A stretch of 64,000 nt of DNA from CADCUY01 sp964242735. GTDB taxonomy: Bacteria; Actinomycetota; Actinomycetes; Actinomycetales; Quadrisphaeraceae. This document shows positions 25,372 to 34,004 of the stretch, piece after piece. Under the pieces are notes generated by a model. It was not told where the DNA came from. It saw nothing but the letters and a program-made list of their open reading frames with translations, and made no database searches. The translations under genes and the position numbers were made by a program. The stretch spans positions 310,001 through 374,000 of the forward strand of contig CAXTAK010000001.1 in NCBI GenBank assembly GCA_964242735.1, in the 5' to 3' direction. Positions within the stretch are counted from its first letter, which is position 1, and each line of letters opens with the position of its first letter.

Positions 25372-26124
25372 TCACGCGATGCCGCCGTTGACGTAGAGGA
25401 CCTGCCCGTTGACCCAGCGCGCCGGTCCGGCGAGGAAGGCGATGGACTCGGCGATGTCGGCGGGGGTGCCCAGGCGCTCCAGGGGCGCCATGCCGGCGAT
25501 GCGGTCGACGACGTCCTGCGGCTTGCCGTCGAGGAAGAGGGGCGTGGCGGTGGGGCCGGGGGCGACGGTGTTGACGGTCACGTCCCGGCCGCGCAGCTCG
25601 CGGGCGAGGACCAGGGTCATCGCCTCGACCGCGCCCTTGGTGGCGGCGTAGGCGCCGTAGGTCGGCTGCTGGAGCCGCGTCACCGACGTGGAGACGTTGA
25701 TCAGCGCGCCACCGCTGCGCAGCCGGCGCCCGGCCTGCTGGGAGACGACGAACGTGCCGCGCACGTTGGTGCGCTGCATGCGGTCGAAGTCGGCGAGGTC
25801 CATGTCGACCATCGGGGCCAGCAGCATGATGCCGGCGGTGTTCACCACGACGTCCACGCCGCCCCACAGCTGCTCCGTCCGCTCGAACAGCTCGGCGACC
25901 TCGTCCTGGTCGGCGACGTCGGCCTGGACGGCGGTGGCGGTGCCCCCGGCCGCGGTGATGGCCTCCACGGTCTGCGCGGCGCGCTCTGCACCGCCGGAGT
26001 AGTGCACGACCACCTTCTGGCCGTCGGCGGCGAGCCGCTCGGCGGTCGCCCGCCCGATGCCCCCGGAGCCACCGGTGACGATCGCGACGCGGGCCGGTGC
26101 CTCGGTGCTGCTGGGTGTGCTCAT
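25372..26124 (-). CDS. SDR-family oxidoreductase (FabG-like)
   Basis: Encodes 250 residues from the ATG at 26124. It has VAIVTGGSGGIGRATAERLA, ADVADQDEV, VNTAGIMLLAPM, INVSTSVTR, YGAYAATKGAVEAM and the C-terminal WVNGQVLYVNGGIA, a complete classical SDR ending as FabG-type enzymes do. It is the first gene of a five-gene minus-strand cluster. Its promoter carries a TTGCCT/TACATT pair with 17-base spacing, followed by a perfect palindrome facing the divergent TetR gene. Confidence 0.9.
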   Translation of the reverse strand: MSTPSSTEAPARVAIVTGGSGGIGRATAERLAADGQKVVVHYSGGAERAAQTVEAITAAGGTATAVQADVADQDEVAELFERTEQLWGGVDVVVNTAGIMLLAPMVDMDLADFDRMQRTNVRGTFVVSQQAGRRLRSGGALINVSTSVTRLQQPTYGAYAATKGAVEAMTLVLARELRGRDVTVNTVAPGPTATPLFLDGKPQDVVDRIAGMAPLERLGTPADIAESIAFLAGPARWVNGQVLYVNGGIA

Positions 26125-26138
26125 CTGACATCCTCTCG

Positions 26139-26161
26139 GTAGTGGACGACCTGTCCACTAC
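26139..26161. promoter_or_regulatory. Perfect TetR-type operator
   Basis: Nine-base arms GTAGTGGAC and GTCCACTAC are perfectly complementary around the spacer GACCT. The site covers the expected transcription start of the SDR gene at 26124 and lies in the gap shared with the divergent TetR gene, so it is almost certainly that regulator's binding site. Confidence 0.75.
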
Positions 26162-26166
26162 GTCCG

Positions 26167-26195
26167 AATGTAGACTCTTCGTACACATAAGGCAA
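26167..26195 (-). promoter_or_regulatory. Promoter of the SDR/cupin/hydrolase cluster
   Basis: On the minus strand TTGCCT (26190-26195) and TACATT (26167-26172) are separated by exactly 17 bases. The predicted start lies inside the palindrome at 26139-26161, so operator occupancy would block initiation. Confidence 0.55.
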
Positions 26196-26210
26196 GCTGT
26201 GGAGGACGAC

Positions 26211-26825
26211 GTGGTGGAACAGCTCCATGCCCCCCTGCGCCGGGGGCGCGGGCGCCGGCCGGCGGCCCAGGTGCGCCTGGCGGCGCTGGGCGCGGCGGCG
26301 GCGCTGCTCTTCGAGGGCGGTCTGGGGGCTGTGACCTTCGAGAAGGTGGCCGCCCGCGCGGGGGTGAGCAAGATGACGCTGTACAAGTGGTGGCCCTCGC
26401 CGGGCGCCCTGGCCCTGGACGCCTACTCCACCGCCGTCCAGGAGACCCTCGCGTTCACCGACACCGGCGACCTCGCGCACGACCTCACCACGCAGATGCA
26501 CGCCTTCGTGGGCCTGCTGACCGCCCGCAGCGGCGGTGCGGTGATCGCTGAGCTCATCGGGGCGGCGCAGTCCGACCTCGACCTCGCGGCGGTCTTCTCC
26601 TCGAGCTACACCCGCCCGCGCCGCCAGCTCGCCGTCGCGCTCCTGAGCGCGGCGCAGCAGCGCGGCCAGCTGCGCGCCGACGTCGACCCCGAGGTGCTCG
26701 TCGACCAGCTGTGGGGGGCCTGCTACCACCGCCTGCTCCTGCCCGACCAGCCTCTCGACACCGCCTTCACCGATGCCCTCGTCGCCAACCTGCTGCACGG
26801 CGTCGCCGGCGGTGCCACGGCCTGA
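26211..26825 (+). CDS. TetR-family transcriptional regulator
   Basis: Encodes 204 residues from the GTG at 26211, with GGAGG five bases upstream; the adjacent GTG at 26214 is equivalent. The HTH region reads VTFEKVAARAGVSKMTLYKWW, and the C-terminal half includes FVGLLTARSGGAVIAELIGA and QLWGACYHRLLLPDQPL (TetR_C_11-like). Divergent from the five-gene oxidoreductase cluster with a perfect palindrome between. It should repress that cluster and itself. Confidence 0.9.
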   Translation: MVEQLHAPLRRGRGRRPAAQVRLAALGAAAALLFEGGLGAVTFEKVAARAGVSKMTLYKWWPSPGALALDAYSTAVQETLAFTDTGDLAHDLTTQMHAFVGLLTARSGGAVIAELIGAAQSDLDLAAVFSSSYTRPRRQLAVALLSAAQQRGQLRADVDPEVLVDQLWGACYHRLLLPDQPLDTAFTDALVANLLHGVAGGATA

Positions 26826-26896
26826 GCGGGGCCGCGCGCGTGCCCGCACGGCGCCGCGGTCCTCGGGCCCGTCCGGTTTGGTGCACCGACCCCGGG

Positions 26897-28153
26897 TCAC
26901 CGGCCCTGCGCCCCCTGGACGACGTCCGCGCCGCGCTGCCGGTCCTGGCCGCCTGCGGCCGGTGCGCGGGCGGCGGTGCGGCCCTGGCGCAGCAGGACCA
27001 CCCAGGTGGCCAGGGCCACCGCTGCGATCCCGGCACCGATGCCGGCTGGCGCGGCCAGGCCCGCACCGGCGGAGATCGCCGTGCCGCCGGCCCAGGGCCC
27101 GAGGGCGTTGCCGACGTTGAAGGCCGAGGTGGCGGACGCCGACGCGAGGGTGGGCGCCTCGCCGGCCAGCGCCAGCACCCTGGCGGTCAGCGGAGCGGCG
27201 ACCGCGAAGCCCGTCACGCCGAGGACCGCCACCAGGGCCACCGCAGCCACCGGGGACCGTGCCAGCAGCGCGAGCGCCGTCAGTGCCGCCGCGGTGCTGG
27301 CCAGGGCGACCACGACCGTGGCGCCGGGGTGGCGGTCGCCGAGGCGACCCCCGGTCAGGGAGCCCACCAGGGCTCCGACGCCGAAGCCCGCCAGCACCAC
27401 GGGGACGGCCGCCGCCGGCAGGCCGCTCACCTCGGTCAGCAGCGGTGAGACGTAGCTGAAGGCGGCGAAGACCGCGGCCTGGCCCAGTGCCGCGGTGGCC
27501 AGCACGAGCCAGAGCCGGCCGCTGCGGAAGGCCACGACCTCCGGCGCCAGCCGCGGGCGCTGCGCGGGAGGGGCCTGGGTGGGCACGAGCCCGAAGATCC
27601 CCCCGACCGCGAGCAGGGTGAGGGCCGCCAGTGCCCAGAACGGTGCGCGCCAGCCGAGCGACTGGCCCACGAGGGCGCCCAGGGGCACGCCGACGACGTT
27701 GGCCACCGTCAGGCCGCTGACCATGACCCCCAGCGCCCTGGTCCGGGAGGCCGTCCCCGCCGCCTGGGCCACCACGACCGCCGCCACCGCCCAGAAGGCC
27801 CCGGTGGCCACGGCCGTGACGACGCGGGCGAGCAGCGCCAGGGCGAAGGACGTGGACAGGGCCACCGCGACGTGCCCGGCGGCGAAGATCACCAGGGCGA
27901 CCACGAGCGTGGTCCGCCGCGGCAGGCGCAGGGTCAGCGCCGCCATCGCCGGCGCGCCCACCACCATGCCCAGGGCGAAGGCGGAGATGAGCAGGCCGGC
28001 GCGGGGCAGCGAGACGCCGAGGTCCTCCGCCATCAGCGGGAGCAGTCCGGCGATCATGAACTCGGTGGTGCCCAGCAGGAAGATCGCGGCGGCCAGGACC
28101 CAGACGACGCGAGGCAGGCGCGGGTGGAGAGGGCTGACCCGGGGGGTGGTCAC
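26897..28153 (-). CDS. MFS efflux transporter (AraJ/Cmx-like)
   Basis: Encodes 418 residues from a GTG at 28153. It has twelve hydrophobic segments and the DHA1-type opening WVLAAAIFLLGTTEFMIAGL-LPLMAEDLGVS. The loop 2-3 motif is represented by LRLPRRT, and FGVGALVGSLTGGRLGDRHP marks the equivalent loop of the second half. Related proteins export sugars, chloramphenicol or other small molecules by proton antiport. The C-terminal tail is Arg/Gln-rich and cytoplasmic. No regulator is adjacent except the TetR gene convergent with it. Confidence 0.9.
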   Translation of the reverse strand: MTTPRVSPLHPRLPRVVWVLAAAIFLLGTTEFMIAGLLPLMAEDLGVSLPRAGLLISAFALGMVVGAPAMAALTLRLPRRTTLVVALVIFAAGHVAVALSTSFALALLARVVTAVATGAFWAVAAVVVAQAAGTASRTRALGVMVSGLTVANVVGVPLGALVGQSLGWRAPFWALAALTLLAVGGIFGLVPTQAPPAQRPRLAPEVVAFRSGRLWLVLATAALGQAAVFAAFSYVSPLLTEVSGLPAAAVPVVLAGFGVGALVGSLTGGRLGDRHPGATVVVALASTAAALTALALLARSPVAAVALVAVLGVTGFAVAAPLTARVLALAGEAPTLASASATSAFNVGNALGPWAGGTAISAGAGLAAPAGIGAGIAAVALATWVVLLRQGRTAARAPAAGGQDRQRGADVVQGAQGR

Positions 28154-28684
28154 GGCAGGCCCCCGGTGCGGGCGCGGGCGGGTGGCGCGGAGCCGTCGTG
28201 CGGCGTGGGCCGGCTGGTGGCAGGCATCTCATCCCGTCGGTGTTCGCACCTGGTGGTGCGCTGCCGGGTCCGGGGCTGCGCTGCTGTCCTCGTGGTCGCC
28301 CGCGGTGGGGTGGGAGCGGAGGCTCTCCACGCCGGGACGATCACCTCCAGTAGAGCAGGGTTCGGGTGGTGCGTCCAGGGGGACGGGCCCCCCGGCCGGG
28401 TCGGCCGGAGATCGGGAGACCACGGCTCGCGCTGCCCTTGTGCCGGGCGCGGTGAGGGAGGATGCTGACCAGCGATCGATCGCGCGCCCCGGACCCGGCA
28501 GCGCACCCGAGTGGTGCCACACGGACGAGACCCGAGCCACGACCGTCGTCCGGGCCCTCGCCCCGACTCCTGTGGACCGGCGTGACCGGTGGCGCTGCTC
28601 GACACGACCACCGACGGCGTCCCCAGCTGACGGTCCAGCACCCCCTGCCGGACCTGCCCGACGCCTCCACGACACCCCCGAGCC
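28154..28684. other. Intergenic stretch without a recognisable gene
   Basis: This gap between the divergent MFS gene and the small ORF shows no coding motif. It should contain the promoters of both, but I found no convincing -35/-10 pair. Confidence 0.35.
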
Positions 28685-28697
28685 AGAGGAGACGACG

Positions 28698-28790
28698 ATG
28701 ATCCACCCTGAGGACGGGCCCTCGGGCCCGCTCACGCACCCGGACCCGGTCACGGCGCCGGTCGCGACGGTCCCGGTGGCCGCAGCGTGA
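28698..28790 (+). CDS. 30-residue ORF translationally coupled to the downstream hydrolase
   Basis: The ATG at 28698 is preceded at six bases by AGAGGAG, one of the best ribosome-binding sites in the window. The product begins MIHPEDGPSGPLTHPDP and ends in VAAA. It has no recognisable domain. Its stop overlaps the GTG start of the hydrolase gene in the four-base sequence GTGA. The downstream start has no ribosome-binding site of its own outside this ORF, so ribosomes ending here probably start the hydrolase. It could be a pure leader, or a small protein with its own function. Confidence 0.55.
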   Translation: MIHPEDGPSGPLTHPDPVTAPVATVPVAAA

Positions 28791-29590
28791 TCACCCGGAG
28801 GACGTTCTCCCGGGGCCTGGTCACCGGCGCCGCCGCCGCCGGGGCCGCCGGCCTCGCCGGGGCCCCGCCGGCGGCCGCCGCGTCGCGCAGCCGCGGCGTC
28901 CCCCGCGCGCAGGTGCGCGCCGACAACGTGGTCCTGGTGCACGGGCTCTTCGCGGACGGGTCCAGCTGGAGCGACGTCATCCGCCGGTTGCAGCGCACCG
29001 ACCTGCGGGTGAGCGCGGTGCAGAACCCGCTGACCTCGCTAGAGGACGCCGTGGCCGAGACGCGCCGGGTGCTGGCCCTGCAGGTCGGGCCCACGGTGCT
29101 CGCCGGGCACTCGTGGTCGGGGACGGTCGTCAGCGAGGTCGGCGCCGACCCGGGGATCACCGGGCTCGTGTACGTCGCGGCACGGGCCCCGGACGCGGGG
29201 GAGGACTTCGCCGCCCTGGCGCAGCAGTACCCCGCCCCACCGGCCAGCGCGGGCATCCAGACCGTGGACGGCTACCAGCAGCTGAGCGAGGAGGCCTTCC
29301 TGCGCGACTTCGCCGGCGACGTCGAGCGCGACCGGGCGCGCGTCCTGCACGCCGTCCAGGGGCGCAACACCACCACGCTCACGTCCGGGCGCACCACGGT
29401 GGCCGCCTGGCGCGTGAGGCCCACCTGGTACCAGGTCTCCACGCAGGACCGCACCATCGACCCCGGCCTCGAGCGGTTCCTCGCGCACCGCATGGGCGCC
29501 GCGACCATCGAGCTCGATGCCAGCCACCTCGCCCTGGTCTCCAGGCCCCGAGCGGTCGCCGACCTCATCCTCGCGGCCACCGGTCGCTGA
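28787..29590 (+). CDS. Tat-exported alpha/beta hydrolase
   Basis: Encodes 267 residues from the GTG at 28787. The N-terminus MITRRTFSRG-LVTGAAAAGAAGLAG followed by an AAAA region is a twin-arginine signal with an RR-x-F motif. The mature protein has NVVLVHGLFADGSSWSDVIR, nucleophile Ser109 in LAGHSWSGTVV, and the C-terminal His in DASHLALVSRP. This is the pattern of small extracellular hydrolases related to salicylate esterases and pheophytinase-like proteins. It should act outside the membrane. Translation is coupled to the 30-codon ORF upstream. Confidence 0.88.
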   Translation: MITRRTFSRGLVTGAAAAGAAGLAGAPPAAAASRSRGVPRAQVRADNVVLVHGLFADGSSWSDVIRRLQRTDLRVSAVQNPLTSLEDAVAETRRVLALQVGPTVLAGHSWSGTVVSEVGADPGITGLVYVAARAPDAGEDFAALAQQYPAPPASAGIQTVDGYQQLSEEAFLRDFAGDVERDRARVLHAVQGRNTTTLTSGRTTVAAWRVRPTWYQVSTQDRTIDPGLERFLAHRMGAATIELDASHLALVSRPRAVADLILAATGR

Positions 29591-29623
29591 CCCGCGGCGT
29601 CCCCGCCGTGCCGCCCGAGCTAA

Positions 29624-30286
29624 CTAGCCGGACACCGCCCGGGCACTCCCGGACGCAGCGGTGGTGAGGAAGGGCGAGCGCTGGAGCCACTCCAGGCCAC
29701 CGGCGAGGTCTGCCATGGCCAGGCCCACGTCGGCCTTGGTCACCGCCCTCGCGGTCAGACCAGGGGCGGCGTCCCCCAGGCGGTAGGTGCCGGCAGCGGG
29801 CCGCTCTACCAGGCGGGGCGGGCGCACGACGGTCCAGTCGAGGCCGGAGGCGCGCAGCAGCGCGTGCTCGGCCTCCCTGTCCGCGACGAGGTCGCGGACG
29901 ACGCGGCGGGTGAACGCGGACAGGGCGCGGGCGTCCAGGCCCCGGCGGTCTCCCGGGAGGTCGATCCCGGCACCGGAGACGGCGACCACGCGCCTGGTGC
30001 CCGCCTCCGCCATGCCCGCCAGCACGCCCGGGAGGCTGGCGCGCCCGACGTCCGGGCCCGAGCGGGCGGTGACGCCGATGCACCACAGCACCGCGTCCAC
30101 GCCGGTCAGGGCCCGGCGCACGGCGTCGGCGTCGCGCACGTCCAGGGCCAGCGGCGAGACCCCCGGAGCCACCGCGACGGCGGCTGCCGTGCGCGCGGCG
30201 GCGACCACCTCGTGCCCCTGTCCGGCGGCGGCCGCCACGGCATGACGGCCGACGCCACCCCCTGCCCCCAGGACGATGATCCTCAT
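29624..30286 (-). CDS. NAD(P)H-binding atypical SDR (NmrA-like)
   Basis: Encodes 220 residues from the ATG at 30286. It begins MRIIVLGAGGGVGRHAVAAA with the GxGGxGR form of the cofactor motif, followed by LDVRDADAVRRALTGVDAVL, RRVVAVSGAGIDLPG and SGLDWTVVRPPRLVERP. This is the layout of NAD(P)H-binding proteins related to flavin reductases and BLVRB-like SDRs. Convergent with the exported hydrolase gene, 33 bases apart. Substrate unknown. Confidence 0.87.
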   Translation of the reverse strand: MRIIVLGAGGGVGRHAVAAAAGQGHEVVAAARTAAAVAVAPGVSPLALDVRDADAVRRALTGVDAVLWCIGVTARSGPDVGRASLPGVLAGMAEAGTRRVVAVSGAGIDLPGDRRGLDARALSAFTRRVVRDLVADREAEHALLRASGLDWTVVRPPRLVERPAAGTYRLGDAAPGLTARAVTKADVGLAMADLAGGLEWLQRSPFLTTAASGSARAVSG

Positions 30287-30543
30287 GGCCAGCCCCCTCG
30301 TGTCCTCTCTCGCCCAGCGGTGAAGGCTCCCACGCCGCGGGCTGGTCGTCGACGAGGCCGCCTGGCCGGGTGCCGGCCGGTCGGCCGGTGTCCGGTCGCG
30401 ACGCGCGCCGCGGGGTCGGTGCACGACATCGACCGGGACCCTGCCGACCGACCGCTGCCTCAGGACCGGCGCCGGTGTCGGCGGGCGGGCGAGACTGTGC
30501 ACCTGGCGGCACGCCGGGCACGTCGACGCGGGGGGGTGAGGGG

Positions 30544-31764
30544 GTGGCGCGGGTGCTGCGTCGGCGCAGGAGCGCCCTGGTCCTCGCCATCGGCGGTGTC
30601 CTGGTGCTGCTCGCCCTGGTCGACCTCGCCTTCGCGCAGCAGTGGTGGTCGGTGGGCCTGTCGTGGGCCGCCGCCGCCCTGGCCCTGGTGGGCCTGCTCC
30701 ACCCCGACGACCGCCGCCGGGGCGCGGCGGCGGCCGCGGCGGCGGTCGTCTCCTGGGCGGGGACCGCGGTCCTGGTCGCGGCGTCCGCGGGCACCTTCAG
30801 CCTGGTGCAGACCGCCACCCTGCTGCTGCTGGTGGTACCGCGGTGGCGGTGCGCCGCCACCGCGGCCGACTGGGTGCTGGCTGGGGCGGTGGCCGTGGCG
30901 GCCGTGGCCGTGCCGCTCGGCGCGGGGGGGTCGGACGGGGCCACCCTGGCGGTCCTGGTGGTCGCCGCGGTGGCGGTGGCGGTGGCGGTGGCGGTCGTGC
31001 TGCGCGGGCAGGACGCCCAGCACCGGACCCTGGTGAGCGCGGTGCGTCGGGCCGAGCGCGAGGAGGTCGCCCGGGAGCTGCACGACGTGGTCGCCCACCA
31101 CGTGACGGGCATCATCGTCGCCACCCAGGCGGCCCGCACGGTGGTCGGGACCGACCCCGCGGCGGCGTCCGCGCCCGTGGCGTCGGCACTGGAGTCCATC
31201 GAGGTCGCCGGGTCGGAGGCGCTGGGCTCGATGCGGCGCCTGGTCGAGGTGCTGCGCGCCGGCCCCGCGGCCGGGGCGGGGTCCGCAGCGCCGCGGCTGC
31301 CGACACCGGTGCTCGCGGACCTGGACGACCTGGTGCAGCGCTTCCGTCGTGCTGGTGCCGTCGGTGCCGTCGAGCTGGCCGTCCCCCGCAGCGGTGCGGA
31401 CGTCGGCCCGGACGCCGGGCAGCACCTCCCGGCGGAGGTCCAGGCAGCTGTGTACCGCGTGGTTCAGGAGAGCCTGACCAACGTGCAGCGCCACGCCCCG
31501 GGCGCAGCACTGGTCCGGGTCGACGTCGTTCGCGCGGCCGGTGAGGTCACCGTCGGCGTGGCCGACTCCGGGGCCGCCCGCACCGCCGACCGCACCGCCG
31601 ACCGGCGGGACCCCGTGGGCTCCCCGGCAGGCGGTTTCGGGCTCCTGGGCATGCGCGAGCGCGTCGAGGCACTGGGCGGGACGCTGGGCGCCGGCCCGCG
31701 GGAGGGCGCGGGCTGGCTGGTCACCGCCGTGATCCCCCTGCCCGGCGGGGGGCGGGACGGGTGA
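30544..31764 (+). CDS. Sensor histidine kinase, NarL-type (HisKA_3)
   Basis: Encodes 406 residues from the GTG at 30544, after a GGGGTGAGGGG stretch. Four or more TM segments fill residues 10-155 with no large extracytoplasmic domain, as in intramembrane-sensing kinases. The dimerisation domain EREEVARELHDVVAHHVTG carries phospho-acceptor His180. The ATPase domain has the N box YRVVQESLTNVQRHAPG and the G box GFGLLGMRERVEALGG. It overlaps the response-regulator gene by four bases. The stimulus is unknown; such pairs often monitor the envelope or an adjacent transporter. Confidence 0.93.
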   Translation: MARVLRRRRSALVLAIGGVLVLLALVDLAFAQQWWSVGLSWAAAALALVGLLHPDDRRRGAAAAAAAVVSWAGTAVLVAASAGTFSLVQTATLLLLVVPRWRCAATAADWVLAGAVAVAAVAVPLGAGGSDGATLAVLVVAAVAVAVAVAVVLRGQDAQHRTLVSAVRRAEREEVARELHDVVAHHVTGIIVATQAARTVVGTDPAAASAPVASALESIEVAGSEALGSMRRLVEVLRAGPAAGAGSAAPRLPTPVLADLDDLVQRFRRAGAVGAVELAVPRSGADVGPDAGQHLPAEVQAAVYRVVQESLTNVQRHAPGAALVRVDVVRAAGEVTVGVADSGAARTADRTADRRDPVGSPAGGFGLLGMRERVEALGGTLGAGPREGAGWLVTAVIPLPGGGRDG

Positions 31765-32417
31765 GCATCCGGGTCCTGGTCGCCGACGACCAGGAGATGG
31801 TGCGGGCAGGGTTCGCGCTGATCCTGTCCGCGCAGGACGACATCGACGTCGTCGCCCAGTGCGCCGACGGGGTCCAGGCGCTGGAGGCCGCCCGCCGGCT
31901 GCGCCCCGACGTCGCGCTCCTGGACATCCGGATGCCGCGCCTGGACGGGCTGGAGGTGACCCGGCTGCTCGCCGGCCCGACGGTGCGCGACCCGGTCCGG
32001 GTCGTGGTGGTCACCACCTTCGACCTCGACGAGTACGTGCACGCCGCCCTGCGCGGTGGCGCGGTGGGGTTCCTGCTCAAGGACGCCGGCCCCGCGCTCC
32101 TGGTCGAGGCGGTGCGCGCCGCGGCGGCGGGGGAGTCCCTGATCAGCCCCGCGGTGACCGTGCGCCTCCTGGCGCAGCTGTCGAGTCCGTCCCGTGCGGC
32201 CGCCAGGGCGCCGGACCAGCCCCTGACCCCGCGGGAGCTGGACGTGGTGCGCCTGGTGGCGCGGGGGCTGACGAACGCCGAGGTGGCCGGTGAGCTGTTC
32301 GTCTCCCTGGGCACCGTGAAGACGCACCTGGGCGCCGCGCAGGCGAAGCTGGGCGCCCGCAACCGGGTCGAGGTCGCCGCGTGGGCGTGGGAGGCCGGCG
32401 TGCTGGACGCCTCCTGA
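31761..32417 (+). CDS. Response regulator, NarL/LuxR type
   Basis: Encodes 218 residues. The receiver domain has DD at 9-10, phospho-acceptor Asp55 in VALLDIRMP, Thr in VVVTTFD and Lys in FLLKDAG. The C-terminal GerE HTH reads LTPRELDVVRLVARGLTNAE-VAGELFVS with GTVKTHLGA. The start overlaps the kinase stop (GTGA), so the two proteins are made together and form a cognate pair. The immediate downstream gene, a DUF418 membrane protein, is the nearest candidate target. Confidence 0.94.
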   Translation: MSIRVLVADDQEMVRAGFALILSAQDDIDVVAQCADGVQALEAARRLRPDVALLDIRMPRLDGLEVTRLLAGPTVRDPVRVVVVTTFDLDEYVHAALRGGAVGFLLKDAGPALLVEAVRAAAAGESLISPAVTVRLLAQLSSPSRAAARAPDQPLTPRELDVVRLVARGLTNAEVAGELFVSLGTVKTHLGAAQAKLGARNRVEVAAWAWEAGVLDAS

Positions 32418-32419
32418 CC

Positions 32420-32448
32420 CGGCCGATCGGCCGAGGCGGTGCACCGCC
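32420..32448 (+). terminator. Two adjacent palindromes after the response-regulator gene
   Basis: A 14-base palindrome CGGCCGATCGGCCG (32420-32433) is followed at once by another, GGCGGTGCACCGCC (32435-32448). Starting three bases after the stop codon, they probably form a terminator structure. They also argue against starting the next gene at the in-frame GTG at 32439, which falls inside them. Confidence 0.5.
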
Positions 32449-32501
32449 GGGTCAGCCGACGTGCCGATGTGCCGCGGCGCCCGGGGCGCGAGGCTGCGGA
32501 G

Positions 32502-33533
32502 GTGCAGACCGCAGACACCTCCCCGCCGTCCCCGGTGACCGCGGTCCCGACCCCCGCCAGCCCTCCGCGCATCGCCGCCCTGGACGTGCTGCGCGGGTTC
32601 GCGGTGTGCGGGATCCTGGTGGTCAACATCGAGCCGGTGACGGACTTCCGGGAGTCCACCGACGCGGCCCCGATCACCCTGGGGGACCCCAGCGGGTGGC
32701 TCCAGCTCTTCGTGCAGCAGCGGTTCTTCCCCATCTTCTGCCTGCTCTTCGGCATCGGGTTCTCCCTGCTCCTCACCTCGGCCGCGCGCCGCACCGCCCG
32801 GCCGCGGCTGCTGCTCCTGCGCCGGCTCCTGGTCCTGGCGCCGCTCGGCGCCCTGCACCAGGTGTGGCACCCGGGGGAGGCCCTGCTCCCGTACGCGCTC
32901 TTCGGTCTGCTGCTGCTGCTGCCCTCCTCCTGGCTGCCGCGGTGGACCGTGGCGCTCGGGGCCGGCGTGCTCGTCTGCGTGGCCCTGCTCGGCGCCCAGG
33001 GCGGCCTCGCCCTCGTCCCCGGTCTCCTCCTGCTCGGCTCGGTCCTGGTCCGCTACGGGGTCGTGGACCGGATCGGGACCTCGACCAGGGCGCCGCTGGT
33101 GTCCTTCGCGGTCTTCGCGCTGGCAGCGGTGCCCGCGGTGCTGTGGCAGCTGGACCGGCTGGAGTGGTCGGGCATCAGCAGCTCCTCCGCCGTCGCCGGG
33201 TTCGCGATGGCCGGGGCCTACGTGAGCGGTCTGCTGGTGCTGATGGGCACGCGGGCGCGGGCTGCGCTGGAGGTGCTGTTCGCCCCCCTGGGCCGGATGG
33301 CGCTGACCAACTACGTCAGCGCGACGCCGGTCATGGTCCTGGCGGGCCGGGTGCTCGACCTGCCCCACAGCCGGTCCTGGACGCAGGTCCTCCTGGTGTG
33401 CGCGGCCATCCTCCTCGGCCAGTGGGTGCTGTCCACGCTGTGGCTGCGCCGCTACCGCCAGGGACCGCTGGAGTGGCTGTGGCGCCAGGCCACCTGGGCG
33501 CAGCGCCAGCCGCTGCCCCGCACCGCGGCGTGA
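32502..33533 (+). CDS. DUF418-domain membrane protein
   Basis: Encodes 343 residues from the GTG at 32502 (a GAGG lies eight bases upstream). The conserved opening RIAALDVLRGFAVCGILVVN and the C-terminal DUF418 region, with LAPLGRMALTNYVSATPVM through WLRRYRQGPLEWLWR, are both present, with about eight TM segments. DUF418 proteins are related to acyltransferase-like YeiB and are of unknown function at the membrane. The 33 residues before the first conserved segment are Pro/Thr-rich. Confidence 0.88.
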   Translation: MQTADTSPPSPVTAVPTPASPPRIAALDVLRGFAVCGILVVNIEPVTDFRESTDAAPITLGDPSGWLQLFVQQRFFPIFCLLFGIGFSLLLTSAARRTARPRLLLLRRLLVLAPLGALHQVWHPGEALLPYALFGLLLLLPSSWLPRWTVALGAGVLVCVALLGAQGGLALVPGLLLLGSVLVRYGVVDRIGTSTRAPLVSFAVFALAAVPAVLWQLDRLEWSGISSSSAVAGFAMAGAYVSGLLVLMGTRARAALEVLFAPLGRMALTNYVSATPVMVLAGRVLDLPHSRSWTQVLLVCAAILLGQWVLSTLWLRRYRQGPLEWLWRQATWAQRQPLPRTAA

Positions 33534-33539
33534 GCAGCG

Positions 33540-33960
33540 GCCGTGAGCCGGTCGGCGCTCGGGTCGGACCAGAGGATCCCGGTGGACAGGCCCATGACGC
33601 TGCAGGTGTCGGAGTGCGCGAACCGGGTCCCACCGCCACCGGACCGTCCGTCCTGGACGGTCGGGCCGAAATCCTCCGTGAGCTGGGCGGAGACGCGGTC
33701 GACGTCGTGCACGCGGGACCCCAGGTGGTGGAACCCCCGGCGGGCTGCTCCCGCGGCAGCTCCGTGCACAGGCGTCGGGTCCGTCCTCGTGGGGAGCGAT
33801 GACCTCGACGTCGGTGTCGCCCATGCACCCGAGCGCCATGTCGACGCGGGTGTCGACGGGCGCTCCTCGGTACCGCACCTGGTCCAGCGGTGCGTCCTCC
33901 AGGACGTGGAAGCCCGCGACGCCGTAGAGGGCTCGATCCTCCCGCACGCCACGTCGAGGT
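33540..33960 (-). pseudogene. Frameshifted VOC-superfamily (glyoxalase-like) gene
   Basis: Two minus-strand frames carry consecutive halves of one protein. The first reads LYGVAGFHVLEDAPLDQVRY, then VDTRVDMALGCMGDTDVEVI-APHEDG. The second continues with RRGFHHLGSRVHDVDRVSAQ, LTEDFGPTVQDGRSGGGG and MGLSTGILWSDPS. The join near 33770 needs a frameshift, and no good start codon precedes the first part. An intact copy would be a methylmalonyl-CoA-epimerase-like VOC protein with metal-binding His residues. Confidence 0.6.
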
Positions 33961-34004
33961 CCGGGGTGACGACGCACCGTGGTGCGGGGTGCCCGTCTGC
34001 CCGC

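Noticed and set aside
31464..33977. Very long minus-strand open frame (over 800 codons)
   Set aside because: It is antisense to the kinase, response-regulator and DUF418 genes and its composition is Arg/Pro/Gln-rich. Only its first 90 codons match a family, as part of the VOC remnant.
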